This document shows, piece after piece, positions 16,847-24,403 of a DNA stretch of 64,000 nt. Origin of the DNA: Halorubrum sodomense (lineage in GTDB: Archaea > Halobacteriota > Halobacteria > Halobacteriales > Haloferacaceae); assembly GCF_900111935.1 (NCBI RefSeq), contig NZ_FOYN01000001.1, positions 62,001 through 126,000 on the forward strand, written 5' to 3'. A program made the translations under genes and the position numbers. The notes under the pieces are model-generated. The model was not told the DNA's origin and did no database searches. It saw nothing but the letters and a program-made list of their open reading frames with translations. Position 1 is the stretch's first letter. Every line of letters starts with the position of its first letter.

Positions 16847-18724
16847 ATGGCTCTCGACCTCGTCCCGGCGTGGCCCGCCGTCGGCTCGCTCGCGGGCGGG
16901 GCGGGAGCGCTCGCGCTCGCGTGGGCGATCCGCGAACACCGCGGCCGTCCCGGGGTCGACTGGTTCCTCGGGGTGTTCGCCGCACAGGCGACGTGGTGTT
17001 GCTCCTACGGGGTCGGGCTGCTCGTCACCGACCCGACGCTCCGCGCCGCACTGGAGGCGACGATGTGGCTTGGCGTGATCTGGACCGGGATCGCCTTCCT
17101 CGGCTTCGCGTTGGAGTACACCGGTCGGAGCGACGTGGTCCGGAGCCGCCTGTTCGGCGCGATCGTCGGGTTCGGCCTCCTCTCGTCCGCGCTCGTCGCC
17201 ACGAACCCGCTCCACGGCGCCTTCTGGACCGGCCTCGCGCCCGACCCCGCCTTCGGCGTCGAGACCGTCTCGTACGCGTTCGGGCCGTGGGCGTACCTCA
17301 CCGTCGCCGCGGAGACGGTCCTCGTCGCCAGCGCCGTCTTCCTCCTCGTCGACACGCTCCTCAGCTACGGGCCGCTGTACCGCCGCGAGAGCGCCGCGGT
17401 CGCCCTGAGCTCGCTGCCGCCGGGGTTCGCCTTGGTCGCGTGGACGCTCCAGATCGGCCCGGTCCCGCAGCTCCAGCTCGCGCCGCTGATGTTCGTTCCG
17501 CACATGATCCTCGACGCGTACGCGTTCGACCGCGCGGAGATGTTCGACCGGAACCCGACGACCAGCCGCGCCGCCGAGCGCACCGCGATCGACGACCTCC
17601 GGGACCCCATTCTCGCGCTCGCGCTCGACCGCCGCGTCGTCCGGCTCAACCCCGCCGCCGAGACGGTGCTCGGCGTCGACGCCGAGACCGCTCGCGACCG
17701 CCCGCTCGCCGAGTTCCTGGAGCTGCCGGTCGCCGTCGGTGACGGCGCCGACGCCGCCCTCGTGACCGGTGGGAGCGATCCGGACGACGGCCCCGGCGAC
17801 GAGACCGATTCCGCCGGTTCCGAGCCCGGGGACGGCGGCTCCCGCGAGACGGTCGAGATCGACTCCGCGGCCGGAACGGGGCGGCGAACCTACGCGGTGT
17901 CGGTCTCCCGACTGACCGACCCGAACGGGACCCACGTCGGCTACACGGTCGTCCTCTCCGACGTCACCGAACGCGAGCGCCGCCGCCAGCAGCTGGAGGT
18001 TCTCAACCGAATCCTCCGCCACAACCTCCGCAATGACGCCGGCGTCGTCCACGGCTACGGCGAGATCCTCCGCGACCGCCTAGAGGACCCGGAACTGGTC
18101 CGGATGGCCGACGCCGTCGAGCGCCGTGCGGGCGCGCTGGCCGCGCTCGGCGAGAAGGCGGGCACCGTCGAGCGCCTCCTCGCTGACAACGATCCCGTCG
18201 CTACCGACGTCCGCGAGCTCGTCGACTCGGTCGTCGCCGACGCCCGCGAGCGCGACGACGCGGCGCCCGTCGAACTCGCCGTCGAGGGCGACGACGCCGC
18301 GGAGAGCGACGACGCCGGAGACGGCGACTGGACCACGCGGGTCAGGCCGGACGCGCTCCGCGCGGTCGTCGAGAACACCGTGGAAAACGCGATCGACCAC
18401 CACGACGGCGAGGGGGCCGAGCGCGAGGACGGCGAGGCGTGGGTGCGGGTCGCGCTCCGCCGGGAGGGGGGCGACGGCGAGGGAACGACCGCGGGCGACG
18501 CCCGCTTCGTCCTCACCGTCGAGGACGACGGCCCCGGAATCCCGGACCACGAGGTCGAGGCGGTCGAGTCGGGCCGCGAGACGGCCCTCGAACACGGGTC
18601 GGGGCTGGGGCTGTGGGTCGTCGCATGGGGCGCCGCCGCGGTCGGCGCCGATGTCGAGTACGCCGACCGGGAGCCGCGCGGGACGCGGGTGACGGTGTCG
18701 ATTCCGGTCGTAGACGATTTATAA
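16847..18724 (+). CDS. Membrane histidine kinase (7TM-PAS-HK)
   Basis: A 625-residue sensor kinase. Seven hydrophobic segments fill roughly residues 5-225 (the histidine-kinase N-terminal 7TM region common in haloarchaea). A PAS domain follows (RTAIDDLRDPILALALDRRV) with an acidic low-complexity insert. The H-box has the phospho-accepting histidine in ILRHNLRNDAGVVHGYGEIL. The ATPase shows the N box VVENTVENAIDHHD, G1 VEDDGPGIPDHE and G2 GSGLGLWVV. No response regulator lies nearby. Its stop codon is directly adjacent to that of the converging homing endonuclease gene. Confidence 0.9.
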   Translation: MALDLVPAWPAVGSLAGGAGALALAWAIREHRGRPGVDWFLGVFAAQATWCCSYGVGLLVTDPTLRAALEATMWLGVIWTGIAFLGFALEYTGRSDVVRSRLFGAIVGFGLLSSALVATNPLHGAFWTGLAPDPAFGVETVSYAFGPWAYLTVAAETVLVASAVFLLVDTLLSYGPLYRRESAAVALSSLPPGFALVAWTLQIGPVPQLQLAPLMFVPHMILDAYAFDRAEMFDRNPTTSRAAERTAIDDLRDPILALALDRRVVRLNPAAETVLGVDAETARDRPLAEFLELPVAVGDGADAALVTGGSDPDDGPGDETDSAGSEPGDGGSRETVEIDSAAGTGRRTYAVSVSRLTDPNGTHVGYTVVLSDVTERERRRQQLEVLNRILRHNLRNDAGVVHGYGEILRDRLEDPELVRMADAVERRAGALAALGEKAGTVERLLADNDPVATDVRELVDSVVADARERDDAAPVELAVEGDDAAESDDAGDGDWTTRVRPDALRAVVENTVENAIDHHDGEGAEREDGEAWVRVALRREGGDGEGTTAGDARFVLTVEDDGPGIPDHEVEAVESGRETALEHGSGLGLWVVAWGAAAVGADVEYADREPRGTRVTVSIPVVDDL

Positions 18725-19465
18725 AGCGTGTGCCTCGCCGTACGCCTGTGCCTTCAGGCGATCGTAGCGCTCTCGCGAGTCGAGCACCCACTTGTACTCG
18801 AACCCGGGCGGCGGGTTGCCCATCCAGTCGAGGAACGAGCGGGTCTCTTCGACTCCAAAGCGGATCGTTTCGCGGTTGTACGTTGGAGAGAGATCGACCT
18901 CCTCAAACAGATTCAAAAGGAATTCCTGACGCTCGTCTCGGTTCCGTATCCGTATCGCGGCTCTAGGCTCACCGTTCTCTTGAACGTCGAGACACCCGTC
19001 ACAGACGTACCACATCTTCGCGATCCGTGGCGTGAGCGATAGGCTCTCTGGGAACCGCTTCTCGCCGGATCGGTACCATTGACGAAGTGACCGCATGAAC
19101 GGGTGGGAGCGCGATATGACGGTGTACATATCGTGATAGTTCTCAGCCCTCGCATTTGGGCTGAACCCCGATTCACGGTTATTCTGCGCCAGTTCCGCTG
19201 CCGTCTTTTTAAGCGAGACACCGGTACTCAATATCCCTATCTCGTGGTCGAACCACTCCAAGAATTGCTTGTTAACCATCGGGAGACGGAACAGGCCGTG
19301 AGAACCGTCGTTCGTCTTCGGGACGGATCCGTCACCCATGAGACAGCCGATGAGGATCTCGCGAAGGTACGTGGGAATCTCGGGGTAGTAACAGCTTCCG
19401 CGTGCCCAGTGACTACCGACCCGCTTGAACGACTTTCCGCATCCTAGACACGTTTCCCTCGGCAA
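18719..19465 (-). CDS. Free-standing LAGLIDADG homing endonuclease
   Basis: A 248-residue protein in a noticeably AT-richer stretch than its neighbours. Residues 6-25 form a possible zinc finger (C6, C9, H19, C25). The first LAGLIDADG helix is EILIGCLMGDGSV (catalytic Asp45). The second is MWYVCDGCLDV (Asp156). So it is a single-chain, two-motif endonuclease able to cut an asymmetric site. The start is a TTG one base after the pcna stop codon, with no ATG before the first motif, so translation may depend on coupling to pcna. It is intact and not an intein, because PCNA is uninterrupted. Confidence 0.82.
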   Translation of the reverse strand: MPRETCLGCGKSFKRVGSHWARGSCYYPEIPTYLREILIGCLMGDGSVPKTNDGSHGLFRLPMVNKQFLEWFDHEIGILSTGVSLKKTAAELAQNNRESGFSPNARAENYHDMYTVISRSHPFMRSLRQWYRSGEKRFPESLSLTPRIAKMWYVCDGCLDVQENGEPRAAIRIRNRDERQEFLLNLFEEVDLSPTYNRETIRFGVEETRSFLDWMGNPPPGFEYKWVLDSRERYDRLKAQAYGEAHAL

Positions 19466-19466
19466 T

Positions 19467-20210
19467 TTACTCGCTCTGAATGCGGGGGGCTAGCATATAC
19501 GTTGCGTTCCCCAGCCCCTCCGCGAAGCCGTAGTGGAGCTTGACGGGGAACTCCTCGCCGAGCTCGACGGTGACCTCTGCGTCGGAGGGGATCGCCTTGT
19601 TCATGTCCTTCAGGTAGTCGAGGCTGAACAGCGAGTCGGCGGGGCCGGCGGTGAGCGCGATGAGGTCCTCGCGGTCGAGCTTGAGGTTCACGTCGTCGGT
19701 GTCGCCCTCGGCCTCGATGAAGAACGCCTCGTCGGTCTCGTCGACGCGGAGGCGGATGTGGTCGGAGACCATGTCGGCGGCCTTGATCCCGCGGTCGAGC
19801 TGGGCGCCCTCGACGACGATCTCGGAGGCGAGGTCGAGGTCCGGGATGTCCGGCTCCTGGCGGATCGAGTCGGGGTCGATGAGCGCGAGGGTGTAGGATA
19901 GGCCGTCGATCTCGATGTGGAGCTTGCGGGTCTCCTCGTCGAGTTCGAGGTGGATCAGGTCGCCCGAGTTGGCCATGCCGGCGATGTCCTCCAGTCGGGC
20001 GAGGTTGACCCCGATGACGCCGCCGTCGGCGTCGTAGGATTCGAACGCGGCCGCCTCCAGCGTGAGGTCGACCATGCCGACGTTGGCGGGGTCGACGGCC
20101 CGGATGGAGAGCTCCTCCTCGTTCAGGCGGATCTTACACTCGTCGACCAACACGCTCACCGAATCGAGCGCGTCCTGAAACGTCGACGCGCCCACGATGG
20201 CCTTGAACAT
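19467..20210 (-). CDS. pcn: DNA polymerase sliding clamp PCNA
   Basis: A 247-residue sliding clamp, full length for haloarchaea, from [18 protein letters not shown] to the C-terminus [12 protein letters not shown]. It forms a ring that tethers the replicative polymerase and other PIP-box proteins to DNA. The acidic surface (for example [18 protein letters not shown]) is typical of halophilic PCNA. The promoter is leaderless (CCTTTTTAGG on the coding strand). The homing endonuclease gene begins one base downstream on the same strand. Confidence 0.97.
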   Translation of the reverse strand: MFKAIVGASTFQDALDSVSVLVDECKIRLNEEELSIRAVDPANVGMVDLTLEAAAFESYDADGGVIGVNLARLEDIAGMANSGDLIHLELDEETRKLHIEIDGLSYTLALIDPDSIRQEPDIPDLDLASEIVVEGAQLDRGIKAADMVSDHIRLRVDETDEAFFIEAEGDTDDVNLKLDREDLIALTAGPADSLFSLDYLKDMNKAIPSDAEVTVELGEEFPVKLHYGFAEGLGNATYMLAPRIQSE

Positions 20211-20234
20211 ATACGTTCAACTTGGGCGGTATCA

Positions 20235-20244
20235 CCTAAAAAGG
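20235..20244 (-). promoter_or_regulatory. TATA box of pcn
   Basis: On the minus strand CCTTTTTAGG is centred about 29 nt from the pcn start codon at 20210, which fits a leaderless transcript. Confidence 0.5.
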
Positions 20245-20271
20245 CACCCGATCGGAACGGCGACCGACCGC

Positions 20272-20643
20272 TCAGAGCGACCGGACGAGGCGGGCGACGA
20301 CGACCGCGAGCGTGACGACGGTCCGCCACAGTCGGAGCCGTTCGAGCCGGTATTCGCCCGCGTCGGATCCGTCCGCCTCGTCGCCTTCGTCGTCCGGTCC
20401 GCGGTCGCGTTCACAGGTCGCGTCGCCGTCGGGCCGGTCGGGCGGCGGGTCGGTGGCTCGGTCCGGTTCCTCCCGCGGGTCCCGGCCGGACGCCGCCGGC
20501 TCACGGGACGGATCAGCCGCGTCGCGGTCGGGTGCCTTTCGATCGGTCGCGTCGTGACCGCCCGCGTCACCGCTCGCGATCTCGTCGGCTGAGTTCGATT
20601 CCGCGTCGATGCCCTCGGCCGCTGGCAGTGGCTCGTCGATCAT
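20272..20643 (-). CDS. Uncharacterised acidic protein with C-terminal hydrophobic anchor
   Basis: A 123-residue protein. About 95 residues are disordered and rich in Asp, Glu, Pro and Arg. The last 25 (RLRLWRTVVTLAVVVARLVR) form one hydrophobic, positively flanked helix that could be a tail anchor or lie along the membrane. It is upstream of and co-oriented with pcn. Low-complexity high-GC sequence can give such frames by chance, so the call is cautious. Confidence 0.45.
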   Translation of the reverse strand: MIDEPLPAAEGIDAESNSADEIASGDAGGHDATDRKAPDRDAADPSREPAASGRDPREEPDRATDPPPDRPDGDATCERDRGPDDEGDEADGSDAGEYRLERLRLWRTVVTLAVVVARLVRSL

Positions 20644-20781
20644 GTGGGCTTTCGGCCGGGGTAGGCCGTACGTGACGATACGAGGTTAATTTATAAATAA
20701 ACGAGCCGAACGCAAGGCGAAACTGAAACTCGTCCGGGCGGACGGTCCCGGCCGGTCACCGCCCGCCGTTCGGGTCCGGCC

Positions 20782-22194
20782 TCAGATGAGCGGTTCGACG
20801 AGGTCGCGCCCCTCGGCGAGCAGGTCGCCGACGGCGCCCTCGGAGTCGGCCTCCGCGTACACGCGCAGCTTCGGCTCGGTGCCGGAGGGGCGGACGAGCA
20901 GCCACGAGCCGTTCTCCAAGAGGAGCTTGAACCCGTCGAGGGTGACGACCTTCGCGACGGGGGAGCCGCGGACGGACTCCGGGATGTGGTCTTCGAGCTC
21001 GTCGAGGACGCCTTCCTTCCGGTCGTCGGGGCAGTCGAGCGACACCTTCCCGGCCGCGATGCGGCCGTGCTCGTCGAGCAGGCGGTCGACGCGCGCGTCG
21101 AACGGCTCGGCGGCGTGGGTCGCGGCCGCGAGCAGCGCCATCAGCACGCCGTCCTTCTCGCGGACGTGGCCGCGGAGGGTGAACCCGCCCGACTCCTCGC
21201 CGCCGAACAGCGCGTCGTGCTCGCCCATCGCCTCGGCGACCCACTTGAAGCCGACCGGCGTCTCGTACACGTCCTCGCCGTGCGCCTCCGCGATGCGGTC
21301 GACGAGGAACGTCGTCGAGACGGTGCGGACCGCGGGCCCGGAGTCGGCCTCCAGGAGCCGGTCGTAGCAGGCCGAATAGAAGAGGTTGGCGTCGAGGACG
21401 CCGCGCTCGGGCGTGACGACCGCGATCCGGTCGGCGTCGCCGTCGTTGGCGACCCCGAGGTCGACGTCGCTTTGGGGGTCGGTCACGCGCTCGGCCAGTT
21501 CTCCGAGGTGTTCGGCCGACGGCTCGGGGGAGTCGCCGCCGAAGGTCACGTCGCGCTCGCAGCGCAGGCGGACGACCTCCGCGCCGGCCGACTCGAGGAG
21601 GGCGTCCGTGACGCCGCGTCCGCTCCCGTGCATCGCGTCGTACGCGACCGTGAGCCCGGAGAGGTCGACCGCGTCGCCCCCGTTCCCGCTCCCGGCGACG
21701 CGCCCGACGACCTCGCGGGCGGCGTCGGCGTGATCGCTCACGAGGTCGACGCGCTCGATCGCCCCGCGTTCGCTTTCGGGGAGCAGGTCCGGCTCCGCGA
21801 GCCGCTCGACGACGTCCTCGGTCACGTCGGGGAGCGCGGGCGCCCCGTCGTGCGGGATGAACTTCACGCCGTTGTACTCGGGCGGGTTGTGCGAGGCCGT
21901 GACCATACACGCGCCGGCCAGGCCGCGGGAGACGATCGCGTGAGCGATGACGGGCGTCGGCGCGTCGCGCTCTGGGAGCAGTACGTCGAAGCCGTTGCCG
22001 GCGAGCACCTCGGCGAGGCTCTCGGCGAACCCCTCCGAGGTCTCGCGGGCGTCGTACCCCACGGCGACCGGCTCGTCGCGCCCCGCCGCGTCGAGGTGGT
22101 CCGCGACCGCCTGCCCGACGATCCGCACGCGCTCGTCGGTGAAGGTGTCGAGCGTCGCGCGCCAGCCGTCCGTGCCGAAGGCAATCTGGTCCAT
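20782..22194 (-). CDS. Phosphohexomutase (phosphoglucomutase/phosphomannomutase family)
   Basis: A 470-residue alpha-D-phosphohexomutase from MDQIAFGTDGWRATLDTF. The phosphoserine loop MVTASHNPPEYNGVKF, the metal loop NDGDADRIAVV, the sugar-binding GGEESGGFTLRGHV and the phosphate-binding RPSGTEPKLRVY appear in order. It transfers phosphate between C1 and C6 of a hexose phosphate (glucose, mannose or glucosamine); the substrate is not decided. The ATG at 22194 is preferred over GTG 22203 because ATTATTGT at 22217-22224 would start transcription at about 22194. Confidence 0.9.
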   Translation of the reverse strand: MDQIAFGTDGWRATLDTFTDERVRIVGQAVADHLDAAGRDEPVAVGYDARETSEGFAESLAEVLAGNGFDVLLPERDAPTPVIAHAIVSRGLAGACMVTASHNPPEYNGVKFIPHDGAPALPDVTEDVVERLAEPDLLPESERGAIERVDLVSDHADAAREVVGRVAGSGNGGDAVDLSGLTVAYDAMHGSGRGVTDALLESAGAEVVRLRCERDVTFGGDSPEPSAEHLGELAERVTDPQSDVDLGVANDGDADRIAVVTPERGVLDANLFYSACYDRLLEADSGPAVRTVSTTFLVDRIAEAHGEDVYETPVGFKWVAEAMGEHDALFGGEESGGFTLRGHVREKDGVLMALLAAATHAAEPFDARVDRLLDEHGRIAAGKVSLDCPDDRKEGVLDELEDHIPESVRGSPVAKVVTLDGFKLLLENGSWLLVRPSGTEPKLRVYAEADSEGAVGDLLAEGRDLVEPLI

Positions 22195-22271
22195 GTCGCC
22201 CACGTCGGCGGCGGGGACAATAATGCCCGGTGTCGGTCGCGAGGCTTGCGCGAGTGAGCCGCCACTCGCTA

Positions 22272-22753
22272 TTTATAAACGAACGGCGGTGGCGCGTGCC
22301 GACGAGCGCCCACAGGGCGCGAGTCGCACGCGCGAGGTCGTCGGGCTTCGCCCGACTGCCAGAGGCGCGTCGCGCCTCGCTGTCGCCGGCGCTACGCGCC
22401 GGCTGCCAGAGGGACCTTCGGTCCCTCGCTGGAGTCAGTCGCCGGAGCGAAGCGGAGGCGACTGACGAGGCTGGGGAGGCGTGAGGTGCGGTCCCGTGAG
22501 CGACCGGAGGGAGCGAACGGGAGCACGGAAGTCGTAGCCCCGCAGCGAACGCAGTGAGCGAGCAGGACCGTCTTCCGGCGGTCGCTGTGCGAGGCGGGAC
22601 TCAAAGCCCCAGCCGTGAGGACGACGCAGGCGACGTAAGCACCGCAGTGAGGGAGCGGTAGCGACCGAGTGAGGAGCGCAACGAGCGTGCGTCGTCCTCA
22701 CGGCTGGGGCTTTGGAGATGTTCGCCGTCGGTCCGTAGTCGGTTAGTTATAAA
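22272..22753 (+). repeat. Dispersed structured element, copy B (with 92-bp module)
   Basis: A 482-bp member of the element family between the phosphohexomutase and FMN-reductase genes. It has the left box TTTATAAA at 22272 and, 11 nt after it, GGCGCGTGCC. There follow several extra hairpins, the arms GTCAGTCGCC/GGCGACTGAC, GAGGCTGGGGAGGCGTGAGG, and a 92-bp module (22491-22582) shared with copy E. A perfect 27-bp inverted repeat (22602-22628 with 22688-22714, beginning CAAAGCCCCAG) closes a 59-nt loop. CTTTGGAG lies at 22710, and 29 nt after it comes TTATAA at 22747. Confidence 0.82.
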
Positions 22754-22852
22754 TAGCCGACTGGGTTTAAAAAAGCGAAACGCTCCCCCCAGAGCCGTGG
22801 ACGAACCGTCGGCAACTGTGATCTCGTTTCTGGACCGCTTCGATCGCCTCCG

Positions 22853-22863
22853 TTTTTTTATTA
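22853..22863 (+). promoter_or_regulatory. TATA region of the FMN reductase gene
   Basis: A T-rich box (TTTTTTTATTA) is centred about 26 nt before the ATG at 22884, consistent with a leaderless transcript. Confidence 0.5.
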
Positions 22864-22883
22864 CTCGCCCCAGAACCCGGATT

Positions 22884-23438
22884 ATGACCCGAATCGCGGC
22901 CGTCTCCGGCAGTCGGAGCGCGGACAGCACCACGCGGGCCGCGCTCCGCGTCGCGCTCGACGCCGCGGCCGACGCCGGTGCCGACACCGACCTGATCGAT
23001 CTGGCCGCCGCCGACCTCCCGCTGTACCACCCTGAGGAGGACGCGCAGGGGGACAGCGAGGAACTGAAGCGCCGCGTTCGCGAGGCCGACGGCGTCCTCG
23101 CCGGCACGCCCGTCTACCGCGGCTCCTACTCGTCGACGTTCAAGAACTTCCACGACTTCTGCGGCTCCGACGAGTACGCGAACACGGCCGTGGGGCTGCT
23201 CGCGACCGCGGGCGGTGGGTCGTACGGCGGCACGCTCGAACACCTCCGGTCGACGTTCCGCAACGTCCACGCGTGGACGGTGCCCCACGAGGTCGGGATT
23301 CAGGGCGCCTCCTCGAAGGTCGAGACGGTCGCGGCCAGCCCCGACGGCGAGCCGCGGATCACCGACGAGGACCTCCGCGGCCGCACCGAGCGACTCGGGC
23401 GAGTCGTCGTCGAACACGCCGAGCGGATGCGGGAGTGA
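22884..23438 (+). CDS. NADPH-dependent FMN reductase family protein
   Basis: A 184-residue flavodoxin-like protein. The FMN phosphate loop SGSRSADSTTRAAL follows the first strand, TPVYRGSYSSTFKNFHDF is the second conserved loop, and ATAGGGSYGGTLEHL the third. Relatives reduce FMN, quinones or azo dyes using NAD(P)H. The frame is open about 29 codons further upstream, but the TATA position and the conserved MTRIAAVSGSR beginning favour this start. The substrate is unknown. Confidence 0.87.
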   Translation: MTRIAAVSGSRSADSTTRAALRVALDAAADAGADTDLIDLAAADLPLYHPEEDAQGDSEELKRRVREADGVLAGTPVYRGSYSSTFKNFHDFCGSDEYANTAVGLLATAGGGSYGGTLEHLRSTFRNVHAWTVPHEVGIQGASSKVETVAASPDGEPRITDEDLRGRTERLGRVVVEHAERMRE

Positions 23439-23513
23439 CGCGCCCGCGGTCGCGCCCGCTCCCGGCGCCCCGCGAGCCGTCGGGCTTTTGCCCCGCTCGC
23501 CGCTACGACGCAC

Positions 23514-23549
23514 ATGACCGAACCGGGTGACGACGACCGTGTCCGCTAA
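23514..23549 (+). other. Possible leader mini-ORF ahead of hjc
   Basis: ATG at 23514 opens an 11-codon frame ([11 protein letters not shown]) ending TAA at 23547-23549. It overlaps the hjc start region in another frame. TTTTG at about 23486 would start transcription at about 23513, making this ATG the leaderless start and leaving the hjc GTG to be reached by re-initiation. No proof of translation. Confidence 0.3.
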
Positions 23550-24078
23550 CCGGAAGGGGGACCGCCGCGAGCGCGAACTGGTGAACGCCCTGGACGAGGC
23601 CGGGTTCGCCGTGATGCGCGCGCCGGCCAGCGGCTCCGCCACGGAGCGGGAGCTGCCCGACGTGCTCGCGGGCGACGGCGAGACGTTCTACGCCATCGAG
23701 GCGAAGTCGAGCGCGGGCGACCCCATCTATCTCACCGGCGAGGAGGTGGAGGCGCTGCTGTTCTTCGCGCGGAACTTCGGCGCGAAGGCCCGGATCGCGG
23801 TGCGGTTCGACCGCGAGGACTGGTTCTTCTTCCACCCGGGCGACCTCTACACCACCGACGCCGGCTCGTATCGGGTGAAGAAGGAGAAAGCGCTCGCGGA
23901 CGGCACCGACTTCCCGGAGTTCGTCGGCGAGACGGAGAAAGTGACGCTCTCGGAGGTCGGCGAGGGCGACGAGGGCGGCGACGACGCGACCGACCCGGAG
24001 ACCGAGGAGCGCCGGACGATCCTGGAGGCCGTTCGGGACGGCCACATGCCGGTCGAGGACGCGCTCGACGTGTTGTAG
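23539..24078 (+). CDS. hjc: Holliday junction resolvase Hjc
   Basis: A 179-residue archaeal Holliday junction resolvase. The nuclease core is visible: [18 protein letters not shown] with the first catalytic glutamate, [20 protein letters not shown] with the D...E-x-K motif, and [20 protein letters not shown]. It cuts four-way junctions during recombination and fork repair. The C-terminal ~45 residues are an acidic extension. Start is GTG at 23539 (MSANRKGD); GTG at 23527 is the alternative. No ATG in frame. Confidence 0.92.
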   Translation: MSANRKGDRRERELVNALDEAGFAVMRAPASGSATERELPDVLAGDGETFYAIEAKSSAGDPIYLTGEEVEALLFFARNFGAKARIAVRFDREDWFFFHPGDLYTTDAGSYRVKKEKALADGTDFPEFVGETEKVTLSEVGEGDEGGDDATDPETEERRTILEAVRDGHMPVEDALDVL

Positions 24079-24094
24079 CCGGACGGAGCGGCTC

Positions 24095-24376
24095 TCAGTC
24101 GGACTCCTCCCTCGCGTCCGCGGCGTATTCGTTCAGGTCGTCGGCCAGCGTCTCCGCCTGCTCGGGGGTCAACCGAACCCGGTCGGCGTGCGGCGGCACC
24201 GCGTCGACGCCGACGGTGTCCAGTTCGACGCTCAGTACGACGCGGTCCGGCGACTCGTCACCCACGGCGACGTCCACGACCCCGTCGAGCGACAGGGCGG
24301 TCTCGTGGGTCTCGACCTCCGCGGCGACGAGGTCGAGCGTCGTGTACGCGTTCACGGTCGTGATTCTGTTTGACAT
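24095..24376 (-). CDS. Uncharacterised small protein (DUF6360-like)
   Basis: A 93-residue protein starting MSNRITTVNAYTTLDLVAAE. The alternating strands (VVDVAVGDESPDRVVLSVEL) and final helix (LTPEQAETLADDLNEYAADA) suggest a small alpha/beta domain. It resembles a haloarchaeal family I recall as DUF6360; that identity is from memory. It is downstream of nasA on the same strand, so it may belong to the nitrate-assimilation transcript. Confidence 0.6.
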   Translation of the reverse strand: MSNRITTVNAYTTLDLVAAEVETHETALSLDGVVDVAVGDESPDRVVLSVELDTVGVDAVPPHADRVRLTPEQAETLADDLNEYAADAREESD

Positions 24377-24403
24377 AGGGTTGGTGCTGTGGCGGCTCCG
24401 TCC

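Noticed and set aside
18719-20210. PCNA intein
   Set aside because: The PCNA frame is continuous and full length; the endonuclease is a separate downstream ORF without splice-junction residues.
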